From NCBI GenBank assembly GCA_900770345.1, contig CAAGKF010000260.1, forward strand, positions 1-9,841: DNA of 9,841 nucleotides. Reading direction: 5' to 3'. Of the stretch, positions 1 through 5,531 are shown one piece after another; within the stretch, counting starts at the first letter, position 1, and each line of letters starts with the position of its first letter. The position numbers and the translations under genes were made by a program. The notes beneath the pieces are model-generated. The model had not been told where the DNA came from. It was given only the letters and a program-made list of their open reading frames with translations, and did no database searches. Source of the DNA: Lachnospiraceae bacterium. GTDB taxonomy: Bacteria > Bacillota > Clostridia > Lachnospirales > Lachnospiraceae.

Positions 1-293
1 GCAGCGTGACGTTGAACTGCGCCGAAGGAGAGCTGTCCAGCAAGAGCGCCGTACGGCTGTCTCCCAAGGAGACCCAGCTCATGAAATATTTCATGCAGCA
101 CCCCAACAAACCCTGCGATACCCAGCTGCTGTTCAACCATGTGTGGCAGGATGAAAAGCAGGAAGACCAGGGCATCGTGTGGATCTATGTGTCCTACCTG
201 CGGGAGAAGCTGCACGCCATCGGCGGCAACCTGACCATTACCGGGCACCAGGACGGGGCCTTTACCCTGCAGAGTGCGGCTGCGGCCAATTAA
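1..293 (+). CDS. Response regulator, OmpR/PhoB type, C-terminal DNA-binding domain (5' end outside window)
   Basis: This is the 3' part of a gene that enters from the left edge, with the reading frame running from base 3. The roughly 95 visible residues form a Trans_Reg_C winged helix. LSPKETQLMKYFMQHP is the alpha-1 region, QLLFNHVW the region before the recognition helix, and WIYVSYLREKL the DNA-contacting helix, followed by the wing ending in GAFTL. In this family the missing N-terminal receiver domain carries the phosphorylated Asp, and the visible part binds promoter DNA. The gene stops 9 nt before the kinase start, and the sequence right after its stop (AAGGAG) is the kinase ribosome-binding site. 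The two therefore form one operon and a cognate two-component pair. Target genes cannot be inferred. The final wing lacks the usual GYRL and has AFTL, a mild deviation. Confidence 0.93.
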   Translation, partial: SVTLNCAEGELSSKSAVRLSPKETQLMKYFMQHPNKPCDTQLLFNHVWQDEKQEDQGIVWIYVSYLREKLHAIGGNLTITGHQDGAFTLQSAAAAN

Positions 294-302
294 GGAGCCA
301 TT

Positions 303-1571
303 ATGGACATCATCCATCGCCTGCGGCGGAAATTCCTGCTGATGGCGTTTATCGCCGTGGTCCTGATTTTGGCAGGCGCCCTGGGGCTCATCAACACCAT
401 CACATATATGAAGATGCGGGGCGAAGTGGATACCCTGCTGGATGTGATCGTACAGAACGATGGCATCCTGCCCGGCCACCAGCTGGGCACCAGTACCCAG
501 AGCTGGCTCAGCGATCCGGAATGGTACAACGACACCCCGGAATTCGCCCACCAGACCCGGTACTTCAGCGTACTGGTGGACGGGGACGGCAAGATCCAGC
601 GGCTGAACCTGTCCAATATCTCTGCGTTCAACGAACTCCAGGCCCTGGAAATCGCCAAGAAGCTGGCGGAACAGGATGCCACCCAGCCCGTACGGGGCCT
701 GTTCAAGAACAAGCGGGCCAGCTATGCCTATGAAGTATCCAATCGGGACGACGGGGGCAAGCTGGTGGTGGTCATGGACTGCACCCGGGATGTAGGGGCC
801 GTGGAGGCCTTCGTCCGGTATTCCCTGCGGTTCGGGCTGGTGTGCGTCATCCTGTACCTGCTGGTGCTGGCCTTTCTGTCCAATTACGCCATCCGGCCCT
901 TTGTGGAGAACATGGAGAACCAGAAACGGTTCATCACCAACGCGGGCCACGAGCTGAAGACGCCGGTGGCCATCATCTCCGCCAACGCGGAGGCCCTGGA
1001 GCTGATCAGCGGCAAAAGCCAGTGGACGGATAACATCCTGGTGCAGGTGAAGCGGGTGACCCGGCTCATCAACGAGCTGATCATGCTGGCCAAGATGGGA
1101 GAGAAAAACCAGAAGCAGCTGAAGCTGGAAATGACGGATATCAGCCAGTGCTTCCACGATGCGGTGCAGGCCTTCGCCCCGGTGGTGGAAGGGGAAAAGA
1201 AGCATCTGGAACTGCAGATCCCGGAGGGGATCGAGGCAGAGACGGATCCCAAGTACCTGTACGAGATCTTTACCATTTTTGTGGATAACGCAGCGAAATA
1301 CTGTGACGACGGCGGCACCATCAAGGCCGTGCTGGAACCCCATGGCAAGAAGGGGTTCAAGGCCCTGGTGTCCAACGATTACAAGAACGGGAAGGAACAG
1401 GATTACACCCATTTCTTCGAGCGGTTCTACCGGGGTGACGAAAGCCACAACAGCCAGAAGGCCGGCTACGGCATCGGCCTGTCCATGGCCCAGGAGGCCA
1501 CCCGGTTATTGGGCGGCAAGATCCAGGTGGAGTACAAGGACGGAGTGATCACGTTCGGCGTCGTATTTTAA
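303..1571 (+). CDS. Sensor histidine kinase, two-TM, without HAMP domain
   Basis: A 422-residue membrane sensor kinase that would phosphorylate the upstream response regulator. A first membrane helix lies at about residues 10-32, an extracytoplasmic sensor region at about 33-170, and a second helix at about 174-196. The dimerisation and phosphoacceptor motif HELKTP (His216) follows only about 20 residues after the second helix, so there is no room for a HAMP domain. The catalytic ATPase domain shows an N-box around VDNAAKYC (Asn329), an F-box FFERFYRGD (371-379) and a G2 box GYGIGLS (388-394). The G1 box is degenerate: where DxGxG is expected the sequence reads SNDYKNGKEQD. This also occurs in gut Firmicutes kinases as I know them, so activity is not excluded. 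The ATG at 303 is chosen for AAGGAG 5 nt upstream. The signal sensed is unknown. Confidence 0.92.
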   Translation: MDIIHRLRRKFLLMAFIAVVLILAGALGLINTITYMKMRGEVDTLLDVIVQNDGILPGHQLGTSTQSWLSDPEWYNDTPEFAHQTRYFSVLVDGDGKIQRLNLSNISAFNELQALEIAKKLAEQDATQPVRGLFKNKRASYAYEVSNRDDGGKLVVVMDCTRDVGAVEAFVRYSLRFGLVCVILYLLVLAFLSNYAIRPFVENMENQKRFITNAGHELKTPVAIISANAEALELISGKSQWTDNILVQVKRVTRLINELIMLAKMGEKNQKQLKLEMTDISQCFHDAVQAFAPVVEGEKKHLELQIPEGIEAETDPKYLYEIFTIFVDNAAKYCDDGGTIKAVLEPHGKKGFKALVSNDYKNGKEQDYTHFFERFYRGDESHNSQKAGYGIGLSMAQEATRLLGGKIQVEYKDGVITFGVVF

Positions 1572-1585
1572 ATGAATAGCTGCAG

Positions 1586-1606
1586 GGGCGGTTCGGTGAA
1601 TCGCCC
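1586..1606. repeat. Hairpin of the GGGC...CCCCT intergenic repeat type
   Basis: GGGCG (1586-1590) pairs with CGCCC (1602-1606). Inside, a G-T wobble and TTC/GAA extend the stem to 9 pairs around a 3-nt loop. In reverse complement it resembles the hairpin at 3710-3730: GGCGGGC, then a region with CACCGA, then GCCCCT. It lies 15 bp after the kinase stop and may also help end that transcript. Confidence 0.5.
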
Positions 1607-1621
1607 GCCCAGGAAAGGAAG

Positions 1622-1651
1622 CCCCATGCCGATTGGCATGGGGTTGTTTGT
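1622..1651 (+). terminator. Rho-independent terminator of the two-component operon
   Basis: CCCCATGCC (1622-1630) and GGCATGGGG (1635-1643) form a perfect 9-bp stem with loop GATT. It is followed by TTGTTTGTT, a T-rich but interrupted tail. It lies 50 bp after the histidine kinase stop. Confidence 0.75.
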
Positions 1652-1719
1652 TGTCGGGGTGGAACGTTGCGGATGACGCCGGGCGGGGCGCCCCTGTCCG
1701 ACGCAGAGTCGCCTCGCTA

Positions 1720-1808
1720 CGATTTTCTGCCTCGCCGTTCCAATCCGCCTCCCGCCAACGCGCTTCGCTTGAACGAGGCTCCCGGCGGATGAGCGAAACA
1801 GAAAATCG
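1720..1808. repeat. Long imperfect inverted repeat (about 89 bp)
   Basis: Outer arms CGATTTTCTG (1720-1729) and CAGAAAATCG (1799-1808) are perfect 10-bp complements. Inner arms ATCCGCC (1743-1749) and GGCGGAT (1784-1790) are perfect 7-bp complements in register with them. The centre contains CGCTTCGCTTG. The nested symmetry suggests a cruciform or RNA-folding element, like a MITE- or REP-type intergenic unit. I cannot show other genomic copies. Confidence 0.5.
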
Positions 1809-1904
1809 CTTCACGCTCGGCTCCATGGTCGGCCAGTGGCACCCCGCCCGGCTGAGGTGGTGCCATCCCCATCAGAAACGCAAAAGTACGACAGAAGCCA
1901 GTGT

Positions 1905-1995
1905 CCCCCCAGTGGGGGGAAAGGACCCGCGTCTTGCGCGGGTAGGGGGTTATCGGCGATAGCCGATACCACAAGTTGGAGAACCAGCTCCCAAC
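1905..1995. repeat. Cluster of four consecutive hairpins
   Basis: Four stem-loops follow each other: CCCCCC/GGGGGG with loop AGT (1905-1919); ACCCGCG/CGCGGGT with loop TCTTG (1925-1943); TATCGGC/GCCGATA with loop GATA (1951-1968); and GTTGGAG/CTCCCAAC with one bulge (1975-1995). They are separated by only 5 to 7 nt. A tandem-hairpin RNA or a composite intergenic repeat is possible. No known riboswitch was recognised. Confidence 0.5.
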
Positions 1996-2006
1996 AAAAG
2001 TAAATC

Positions 2007-2158
2007 CCTACGGATTGCAAACGAACCGCCGACATTCATCATGCAATCTACCCAGTATCCGTAGGAGCGTACCCGTTGGTACGCCAGCCTCGAACGCCGA
2101 TTGTACGACCGAAGGACTTCTATCTCCGACCGCAGCGTAGGGGCTCCCCGCAGGGGAG
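2007..2158. repeat. Nested inverted repeats and two further hairpins
   Basis: CCTACGGAT (2007-2015) is the exact complement of ATCCGTAGG (2057-2065). Overlapping and inside it, GATTGCA (2013-2019) complements TGCAATC (2042-2048), so two alternative pairings share three bases. Next come GCGTACC/GGTACGC with loop CGTT (2067-2084) and CTCCCC/GGGGAG with loop GCA (2144-2158). Confidence 0.5.
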
Positions 2159-2207
2159 ACCTGACCTGGCCTGATATTTGGTGGGGAAATTTATTTTTGC
2201 TGGTAAA

Positions 2208-2242
2208 ACACCCTGCTGGTATTAGAGATACCGGCAGGGTGT
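2208..2242 (-). terminator. Terminator of the Abi gene, probably bidirectional
   Basis: ACACCCTGCTGGTAT (2208-2222) and ATACCGGCAGGGTGT (2228-2242) form a 15-pair stem with one G-T wobble and a 5-nt loop. It begins 6 nt after the Abi stop codon. The minus strand carries a short T-run after the stem. The plus side carries CTTTATTT, so transcripts from either direction could stop here. Confidence 0.85.
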
Positions 2243-2248
2243 CTTTAT

Positions 2249-3214
2249 TTACTGAGAGATTTTGGATTCGTTTTCGGGCCAGTTGTCGGGATATCCAAGA
2301 GTCTGAATGATAGTATTATAGGGGATTGTTTTTATATGGTTTTTGAGATGTGTATTCATAAGTTTTCTAATGGAATTATGCAAAAAGGCATATTCTATGT
2401 GGCTCAGAAAACATTGAGTAGAGAGCATAACAGAATAAACGTTGTTACGATACCCATTAGCAGATAAACCGTATATATCATGCAAGGGTCCCCAATATTT
2501 GCTGTCACGTCTGCAATGATAATCTATCAGGCGATTATTGTGAGCACAAATATTTCGCACATCATTTAAATTTTCTATGAAACTAAGCATAGTTTCAGGT
2601 GGAAAGACGCCGGGCTTTTGAATGTTTTGTTGAATAAAGCTTTCCATATCCCGTGCTATTTTATTTTGCAGCCGCGTGGTAGAGGCCGATATCATATGCC
2701 GAAGCTCACCAAAATCCAAGTAATTCACCAAAACCCAGATGGGAACAGAATTATATTTTTTGCAATAGTGGGTGATGCTGTTATTAGTCTGTTTTCGATA
2801 GTGGTTAATAATCCCAGATAAGTGATAAATCGTTGTTACAACAGAAAGCACTTTTTCTTTGTCATAACAAGAGGTGTTTAAGTATGCATATGGAATAGAA
2901 GCATATTCTTCAGCAAAATGATAGGCAAAAATTGATTTCAGATGCCCCTCAATACAAAGGATAGATTTGAAAAATGCCTGCTTCATATCCCTATCAAATT
3001 GATATAATCGGGTCACTTCGTTAAAACTTGTCCCAGGAATATAAGTATCGTGCTGACTCATGAAATATTTACTGTAACCGTTGATAATGTTGTAATAATT
3101 GTTGCTTAACAGGTAATTTGAAGCATAAACTTTATCCGGGATAAGCATACCTCTACTTTCCAAAAGTTCGATTTGCTCTTTGATCGTTTTGAAAGGCTTC
3201 TTTTGAAAGACCAT
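2249..3214 (-). CDS. Abi_2 / AbiF-like HEPN-domain abortive infection protein
   Basis: A 321-residue soluble protein with the Abi_2 family pattern: N-terminal KPFKTIKEQIELLESRGM, then FDRDMKQAFFKSILCIE (about 73-89), the conserved PIWVLVNYLDFGELRHM (158-174), and RNICAHNNRL (220-229). R220-N-I-C-A-H225 is an Rx4H HEPN motif, the expected RNase active site. Family members (AbiD/AbiF) act in phage defence, where RNA cleavage would halt growth. I chose the ATG at 3214. An in-frame GTG at 3277 would add 21 residues, but those are encoded by the upstream structured RNA and its terminator. The Shine-Dalgarno GGAGG sits in the 3' arm of that terminator, 9 nt before the ATG. The gene is much more AT-rich than its neighbours, which suggests transfer. 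Expression seems to depend on read-through of the leader. The family call is solid, but RNase activity here is inference. Confidence 0.88.
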   Translation of the reverse strand: MVFQKKPFKTIKEQIELLESRGMLIPDKVYASNYLLSNNYYNIINGYSKYFMSQHDTYIPGTSFNEVTRLYQFDRDMKQAFFKSILCIEGHLKSIFAYHFAEEYASIPYAYLNTSCYDKEKVLSVVTTIYHLSGIINHYRKQTNNSITHYCKKYNSVPIWVLVNYLDFGELRHMISASTTRLQNKIARDMESFIQQNIQKPGVFPPETMLSFIENLNDVRNICAHNNRLIDYHCRRDSKYWGPLHDIYGLSANGYRNNVYSVMLSTQCFLSHIEYAFLHNSIRKLMNTHLKNHIKTIPYNTIIQTLGYPDNWPENESKISQ

Positions 3215-3247
3215 AAAAAATACCCTCCCCAATAATGGAGAGGGTAT
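3215..3247 (-). terminator. Leader terminator that also hides the Abi ribosome-binding site
   Basis: On the minus strand ATACCCTCTCC (3247-3237) and GGGGAGGGTAT (3230-3220) form an 11-pair stem with a 6-nt loop, followed by T's to 3215. The Abi ATG begins at the very next base. The only good Shine-Dalgarno (GGAGG) is within the 3' arm, so the hairpin can both stop transcription and block translation. Confidence 0.85.
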
Positions 3248-3284
3248 TCGCACTGGTCCCCGTAGAGATTCCAGCACTCCTTTG
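3215..3284 (-). ncRNA. Candidate abiF-type small structured RNA upstream of the Abi gene
   Basis: A consensus promoter (3291-3319) predicts a start near 3284, and a strong terminator ends at about 3215, giving a transcript of about 70 nt with no credible ORF. GTGCTGG (3277-3271) can pair with CCAGTGC (3256-3250) using two G-U pairs. GGAG (3280-3277) can pair with CUCU (3267-3264) across it, so an H-type pseudoknot is possible before the terminator. From memory, a conserved 'abiF RNA motif' has been described directly upstream of Abi-family genes and proposed to act as an RNA antitoxin. Position, size and architecture fit, but I could not compare it with the published consensus. It may instead be a simple attenuator leader. 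Confidence 0.65.
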
Positions 3285-3290
3285 CTCTAC

Positions 3291-3319
3291 ATTATATGCA
3301 GTATTTCCTTAGTTGTCAA
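3291..3319 (-). promoter_or_regulatory. Consensus sigma-70 promoter for the Abi leader RNA
   Basis: On the minus strand a perfect -35 TTGACA (3319-3314) and a perfect -10 TATAAT (3296-3291) are separated by exactly 17 bp. This is the strongest promoter in the window. It drives the small RNA and, by read-through, the Abi gene. Confidence 0.9.
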
Positions 3320-3387
3320 TTTTACTGGACTGTATAATAATCTATATTGCTACAAAATCCTCTTGATTTCACACGATTTCTTACGAT

Positions 3388-3450
3388 TCAGAACATCCTC
3401 TGCAGTTCGGCCACTTTGCGGATATCCGTGATGGAGAGGCCATTGATGCT
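3388..3450 (-). pseudogene. Possible C-terminal remnant of an unknown gene
   Basis: On the minus strand a GC-rich segment reads INGLSITDIRKVAELQRMF and stops at TGA (3390-3388). Upstream the composition changes abruptly to AT repeats and the frame closes. The codon choice and helical pattern look like the true end of a protein cut by rearrangement. The family is not recognised, and it could be chance. Confidence 0.3.
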
Positions 3451-3612
3451 CCTATATATATATTTAAGAATACCTTAATATTCATATTGTATAAAAAATC
3501 AGATAATAAAACAAGATGGAACGTCTAAAATATTGGATAATCCGATATCTGTCTAATTGGGATCAAAACAAAGCAGGCAGCCAGTAAGGACGCGGAATGA
3601 AACAATTGCTTT

Positions 3613-3702
3613 CTTTGCCGCTGACATCCGGGAAATCGTAGGGGACCCGGGAACCGAAATCACGGACCGGAACCCGACCTGCTGGCAATCACCAACAGGT
3701 AG
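3613..3702 (+). pseudogene. Frameshifted fragment of a secreted protein gene (left copy of 61-bp repeat)
   Basis: Bases 3613-3673 match 9781-9841 at 60 of 61 positions (only 3634 differs) and encode the same AADIREIVGDPGTEITDRN. The copy lacks an in-frame start codon and signal peptide. After the shared part, a one-base shift gives PDLLAITNR and a TAG stop at 3700, which reads as the likely natural continuation, so the copy seems frameshifted as well as truncated. It is either a decayed paralogue of the gene at 9719 or the left attachment-site copy of the element. Confidence 0.6.
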
Positions 3703-3709
3703 TGCAGGC

Positions 3710-3730
3710 GGGCCGATCACCGATCGGCCC
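3710..3730. repeat. Hairpin of the GGGC...CCCCTACG intergenic repeat type
   Basis: GGGCCGAT (3710-3717) and ATCGGCCC (3723-3730) form a perfect 8-bp stem with loop CACCG, followed by CTACGG. It shares the flanks GGCGGGC and GCCCCT with the reverse complement of the hairpin at 1586-1606. GCCCCTACG also occurs on the minus strand at 2136-2144. Confidence 0.55.
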
Positions 3731-3892
3731 CTACGGTGTTCGATATCATCCTTACCCTGGAACGAAATTCGGAAATCTGACAACAATTCGACCATCTAAC
3801 CACTAGCCACTAATCCCTCCCCACTCCTATCCCCTTCCTCTTGACCAGCCATCCATCTGATGTTACAATTGTAGAATCTTACAATAGAGCAC

Positions 3893-3918
3893 AAAACCCC
3901 GCATTCTTGCGGGGTTTT
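3893..3918 (-). terminator. Terminator after the integrase gene
   Basis: AAAACCCCGCA (3893-3903) and TGCGGGGTTTT (3908-3918) form an 11-bp perfect stem with loop TTCT. A- and T-runs on the two sides make it usable from both directions. It lies 35 bp beyond the integrase stop. Confidence 0.88.
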
Positions 3919-3952
3919 TCTTGTTGACGGCAGATAGACGGCAAAAATAATA

Positions 3953-5026
3953 TCAAAAAATATCGTTGACCGCTTTTGCCGCAGCCAACTGGATGTCTTT
4001 TGTGTTGTTGGCGTATGTGGTGCTGACTGTCTGGATGGTATCGCCCAGCAGGTTGGCCACCAGGTTGATGTCACCGGTCTCGTGGAGCATCAGCGTGGCG
4101 TAGGTATGGCGGAAAGCATGGAGGGACCGGCCAGGGTAATGCTTATGTATGTAGGCGTTAATGTAGACCTGGATGGTGCGCAGCCGCTCGGGAGGGAATA
4201 CCATACCGTCAATCCGGAACGGCTGGGAGTCCTTCCATTTGCGGAGCGCTGTCAGCACGTTCTTTGGCACTGGTATTGTCCGGTTGCTGTTCTTCGTCTT
4301 GCAGGGGGTCAGCCCATAGGTAGTGCGGCTGGTCCTGGCCCACTGCTTGCAGATCTTGAACGTTCCGGCCGCAAAGTCGACACAGTCCCACGTCAGCCCC
4401 CGGATCTCTCCGATTCTCATACCCGTCCGGCTGGCAATCAGCACCACGAGGTAATAGAGTGGATCCCGTCCATGCTTCTGGTAGTGATCCAGGATCTGGG
4501 CCACTTCCTCCCGGTTGAAGGCCCTGACTGTTTGTTCTCTCCTGTCCTGGACCTGGGGGACTTCAGCGGCCGGGTTCATCTTGATGATTTTGTACGTCAT
4601 GGCATGACGGAGCACACGGCCGACAGCCGCCAGGGAAAGGTTCTTCGTTTTGGCGGCAAAGGGCAGGCCATTGATTTCATTCATCAGCACCGGCGGTGTG
4701 ATGTTCTTGATGGGCAGGTCCAATATGTTTGGAAGCCTCTTGATTCTGTCCTCGTAGGCCAGGATGGAACCGTAGGTCAGCCGTCCTTGCATATCACGCT
4801 TGAAAATGGCCCAGAACTGGCGCAATGTGATGGCCTTCAGGGTTTTATCGAGTGTGACGCCAATCTCTTTCTGAGCGGCCTCCAGAAGCTCATCCTGGTG
4901 CTGCCTGGCCTCCCGTTGGGTCTTGAAGCCCTGCCGGGTTTTCTGCCGCCAGCGGCTGCCGACTTTGTAGGACAAAATCAAACAAACAGAGCCGTTCTTT
5001 TCACGGTAGCTGAAATGGTAATCCAT
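3953..5026 (-). CDS. int: Phage-type tyrosine site-specific recombinase (integrase)
   Basis: A 357-residue integrase for insertion and excision of the element. The N-terminal arm-binding region (about 1-55, basic, with RWRQKTRQGFKTQREA) precedes a SAM-like core-binding domain (about 64-155). The catalytic domain contains Arg204 (SRTGMRIGE), Lys245 in the beta-hairpin (CKTKNSNRTIPVP), the HAFRH box (His303, Arg306) and nucleophile Tyr338 (STTYAN). The second His/Trp position of the family is Asp329 (LLGDT), a substitution I have seen in Firmicutes phage integrases, so the enzyme is probably active. The ATG at 5026 is chosen because AGGAGG lies 8 nt upstream. A further ATG at 5033 is only 1 nt from that site. 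Its 3' end faces the left 61-bp repeat, as expected for a prophage end. Confidence 0.95.
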   Translation of the reverse strand: MDYHFSYREKNGSVCLILSYKVGSRWRQKTRQGFKTQREARQHQDELLEAAQKEIGVTLDKTLKAITLRQFWAIFKRDMQGRLTYGSILAYEDRIKRLPNILDLPIKNITPPVLMNEINGLPFAAKTKNLSLAAVGRVLRHAMTYKIIKMNPAAEVPQVQDRREQTVRAFNREEVAQILDHYQKHGRDPLYYLVVLIASRTGMRIGEIRGLTWDCVDFAAGTFKICKQWARTSRTTYGLTPCKTKNSNRTIPVPKNVLTALRKWKDSQPFRIDGMVFPPERLRTIQVYINAYIHKHYPGRSLHAFRHTYATLMLHETGDINLVANLLGDTIQTVSTTYANNTKDIQLAAAKAVNDIF

Positions 5027-5054
5027 AGGTCATACCTCCTTCTATGGCGTAAAT

Positions 5055-5105
5055 ACAACATTTAGTGTAAACACAATATATGGCTTGACACGCTCCAGAT
5101 GTTGT
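5055..5105. promoter_or_regulatory. Symmetric sites in the int upstream region
   Basis: ACAACAT (5055-5061) and ATGTTGT (5099-5105) are exact inverted copies. Between them GTGTAAACAC (5065-5074) has 4-bp arms. They lie just upstream of the integrase gene and before the promoter of the next gene, so they may bind a regulator or excisionase. No match to the CI operators is seen. Confidence 0.3.
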
Positions 5106-5107
5106 GC

Positions 5108-5135
5108 TTGTTATTTCCCCCTTTTCAGGTATAAT
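5108..5135 (+). promoter_or_regulatory. Promoter of the small secreted-protein gene
   Basis: TTGTTA (5108-5113), a 16-bp spacer, then a perfect TATAAT (5130-5135). The start codon follows about 33 bp downstream behind GGGAGGTG. Confidence 0.7.
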
Positions 5136-5167
5136 AGTAAATAGAAAAAACGGTATGGGAGGTGCAA

Positions 5168-5389
5168 ATGATGAAAAAGATTTCTAAAATAGTAGCAATG
5201 ATATTATGCGGCTTTTCAACATTTACCATTTTCCCTGCAACCGATGATGCACCCGTTTATTCCGCGGATCATGATGATATCTCTAAACAGGCCGGGAAGA
5301 TAACCGAAAGAGCATGGAAGATGACTGGAAAAGCCCTTCGGGAAGCTTTAGAAAGAGGCGTTCATGAGCAAGAAGATTACTCCCGCTAA
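5168..5389 (+). CDS. Small probable exported or membrane-anchored protein, unknown function
   Basis: About 73 residues, family not recognised. The N-terminus is basic (MMKKISK) followed by a hydrophobic stretch (IVAMILCGFSTFTIF, about 7-21), then ATDDAPVYSADHDD, so it is probably a signal peptide or single membrane anchor. VYSA-DH could be a cleavage site. No proper lipobox surrounds the Cys. The remaining 40 residues are charged and predicted helical (SKQAGKITERAWKMTGKALREALERG). GGGAGG precedes two adjacent ATGs at 5168 and 5171, and either could be used. It has its own promoter and terminator, lies between integrase and repressor, and points toward the repressor 3' end. This is the usual place for lysogeny-expressed accessory genes, so a surface or superinfection role is possible but unproven. 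Confidence 0.65.
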   Translation: MMKKISKIVAMILCGFSTFTIFPATDDAPVYSADHDDISKQAGKITERAWKMTGKALREALERGVHEQEDYSR

Positions 5390-5401
5390 TAACCAAAATC
5401 A

Positions 5402-5436
5402 GAATCTGGGAGGCGCTCCCGCCTCTGTTCAGATTC
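5402..5436 (+). other. Strong two-part stem-loop in the 3' untranslated region
   Basis: GAATCTG (5402-5408) pairs with CAGATTC (5430-5436). Inside, GAGGCG (5410-5415) pairs with CGCCTC (5420-5425) around loop CTCC. It starts 13 nt after the stop of the small gene and 65 nt before its terminator, so it would be part of the mRNA tail or of a separate short RNA. Confidence 0.55.
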
Positions 5437-5500
5437 ATCAGATGACTTATGATTCGGTCATTCATAGCTTCCAAAGGACAAAGCAAAAAATAACACTTGA

Positions 5501-5528
5501 CCCCTCGATATCGAGGGGCTTTTTCTTT
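5501..5528 (+). terminator. Terminator of the small gene
   Basis: CCCCTCGATATCGAGGGG (5501-5518) is a perfect palindrome followed by CTTTTTCTTT on the plus strand. It stands just before the 3' end of the convergent repressor gene. Confidence 0.88.
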
Positions 5529-5531
5529 CCC

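Larger units (their letters stand above)
1644..2207. other. Gene-free stretch made of palindromic intergenic DNA
   Basis: I see no convincing coding region here. Short open frames exist but lack ribosome-binding sites and cross many perfect palindromes. Apart from the palindromes listed separately, GGGGCGCCCC (1685-1694) is a perfect 10-bp palindrome. The stretch begins after the operon terminator and ends at the bidirectional terminator of the Abi gene. Confidence 0.6.
3320..3952. other. Gene-poor junction between the Abi cassette and the integrase
   Basis: No intact gene is supported. The stretch contains a coding remnant (3388-3450), an AT-rich section with TATATATATA, and an imperfect 19-bp palindrome (3530-3548, ATATTGGAT A ATCCGATAT). 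It also holds the left copy of the 61-bp repeat, a hairpin, and the integrase terminator. Near 3863-3885 two TTACAAT boxes 16 bp apart also form an inverted pair (ATTGTA/TACAAT). They could be recombinase arm sites, but that is a guess. Confidence 0.5.

Noticed and set aside
1905..2158. Possible CRISPR array or riboswitch in the hairpin cluster
   Set aside because: The stems have different sequences and no regular spacing or identical repeats, and no known riboswitch core is visible.
1633..2310. Overlapping open frames of 60-110 codons in the palindromic region
   Set aside because: They lack ribosome sites, run on both strands across many perfect palindromes, and their products are low-complexity Arg/Pro/Ser-rich shadows.
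3215..3277. In-frame GTG at 3277 extending the Abi protein by 21 residues
   Set aside because: The purine-rich AAAGGA directly abuts the GTG, leaving no spacing, and the extra residues would be encoded by the leader RNA and terminator stem. The family homology starts at about MVFQKKPF.
4082..5065. Long plus-strand open frame of 327 codons
   Set aside because: It is wholly antisense to the integrase, which has all catalytic motifs and a good ribosome site. The plus-strand product resembles no protein family and has no ribosome site.
5085..5090. Perfect TTGACA on the plus strand
   Set aside because: No -10 box lies at 16-18 bp. The TATAAT at 5130 is about 40 bp away and pairs better with TTGTTA at 5108.
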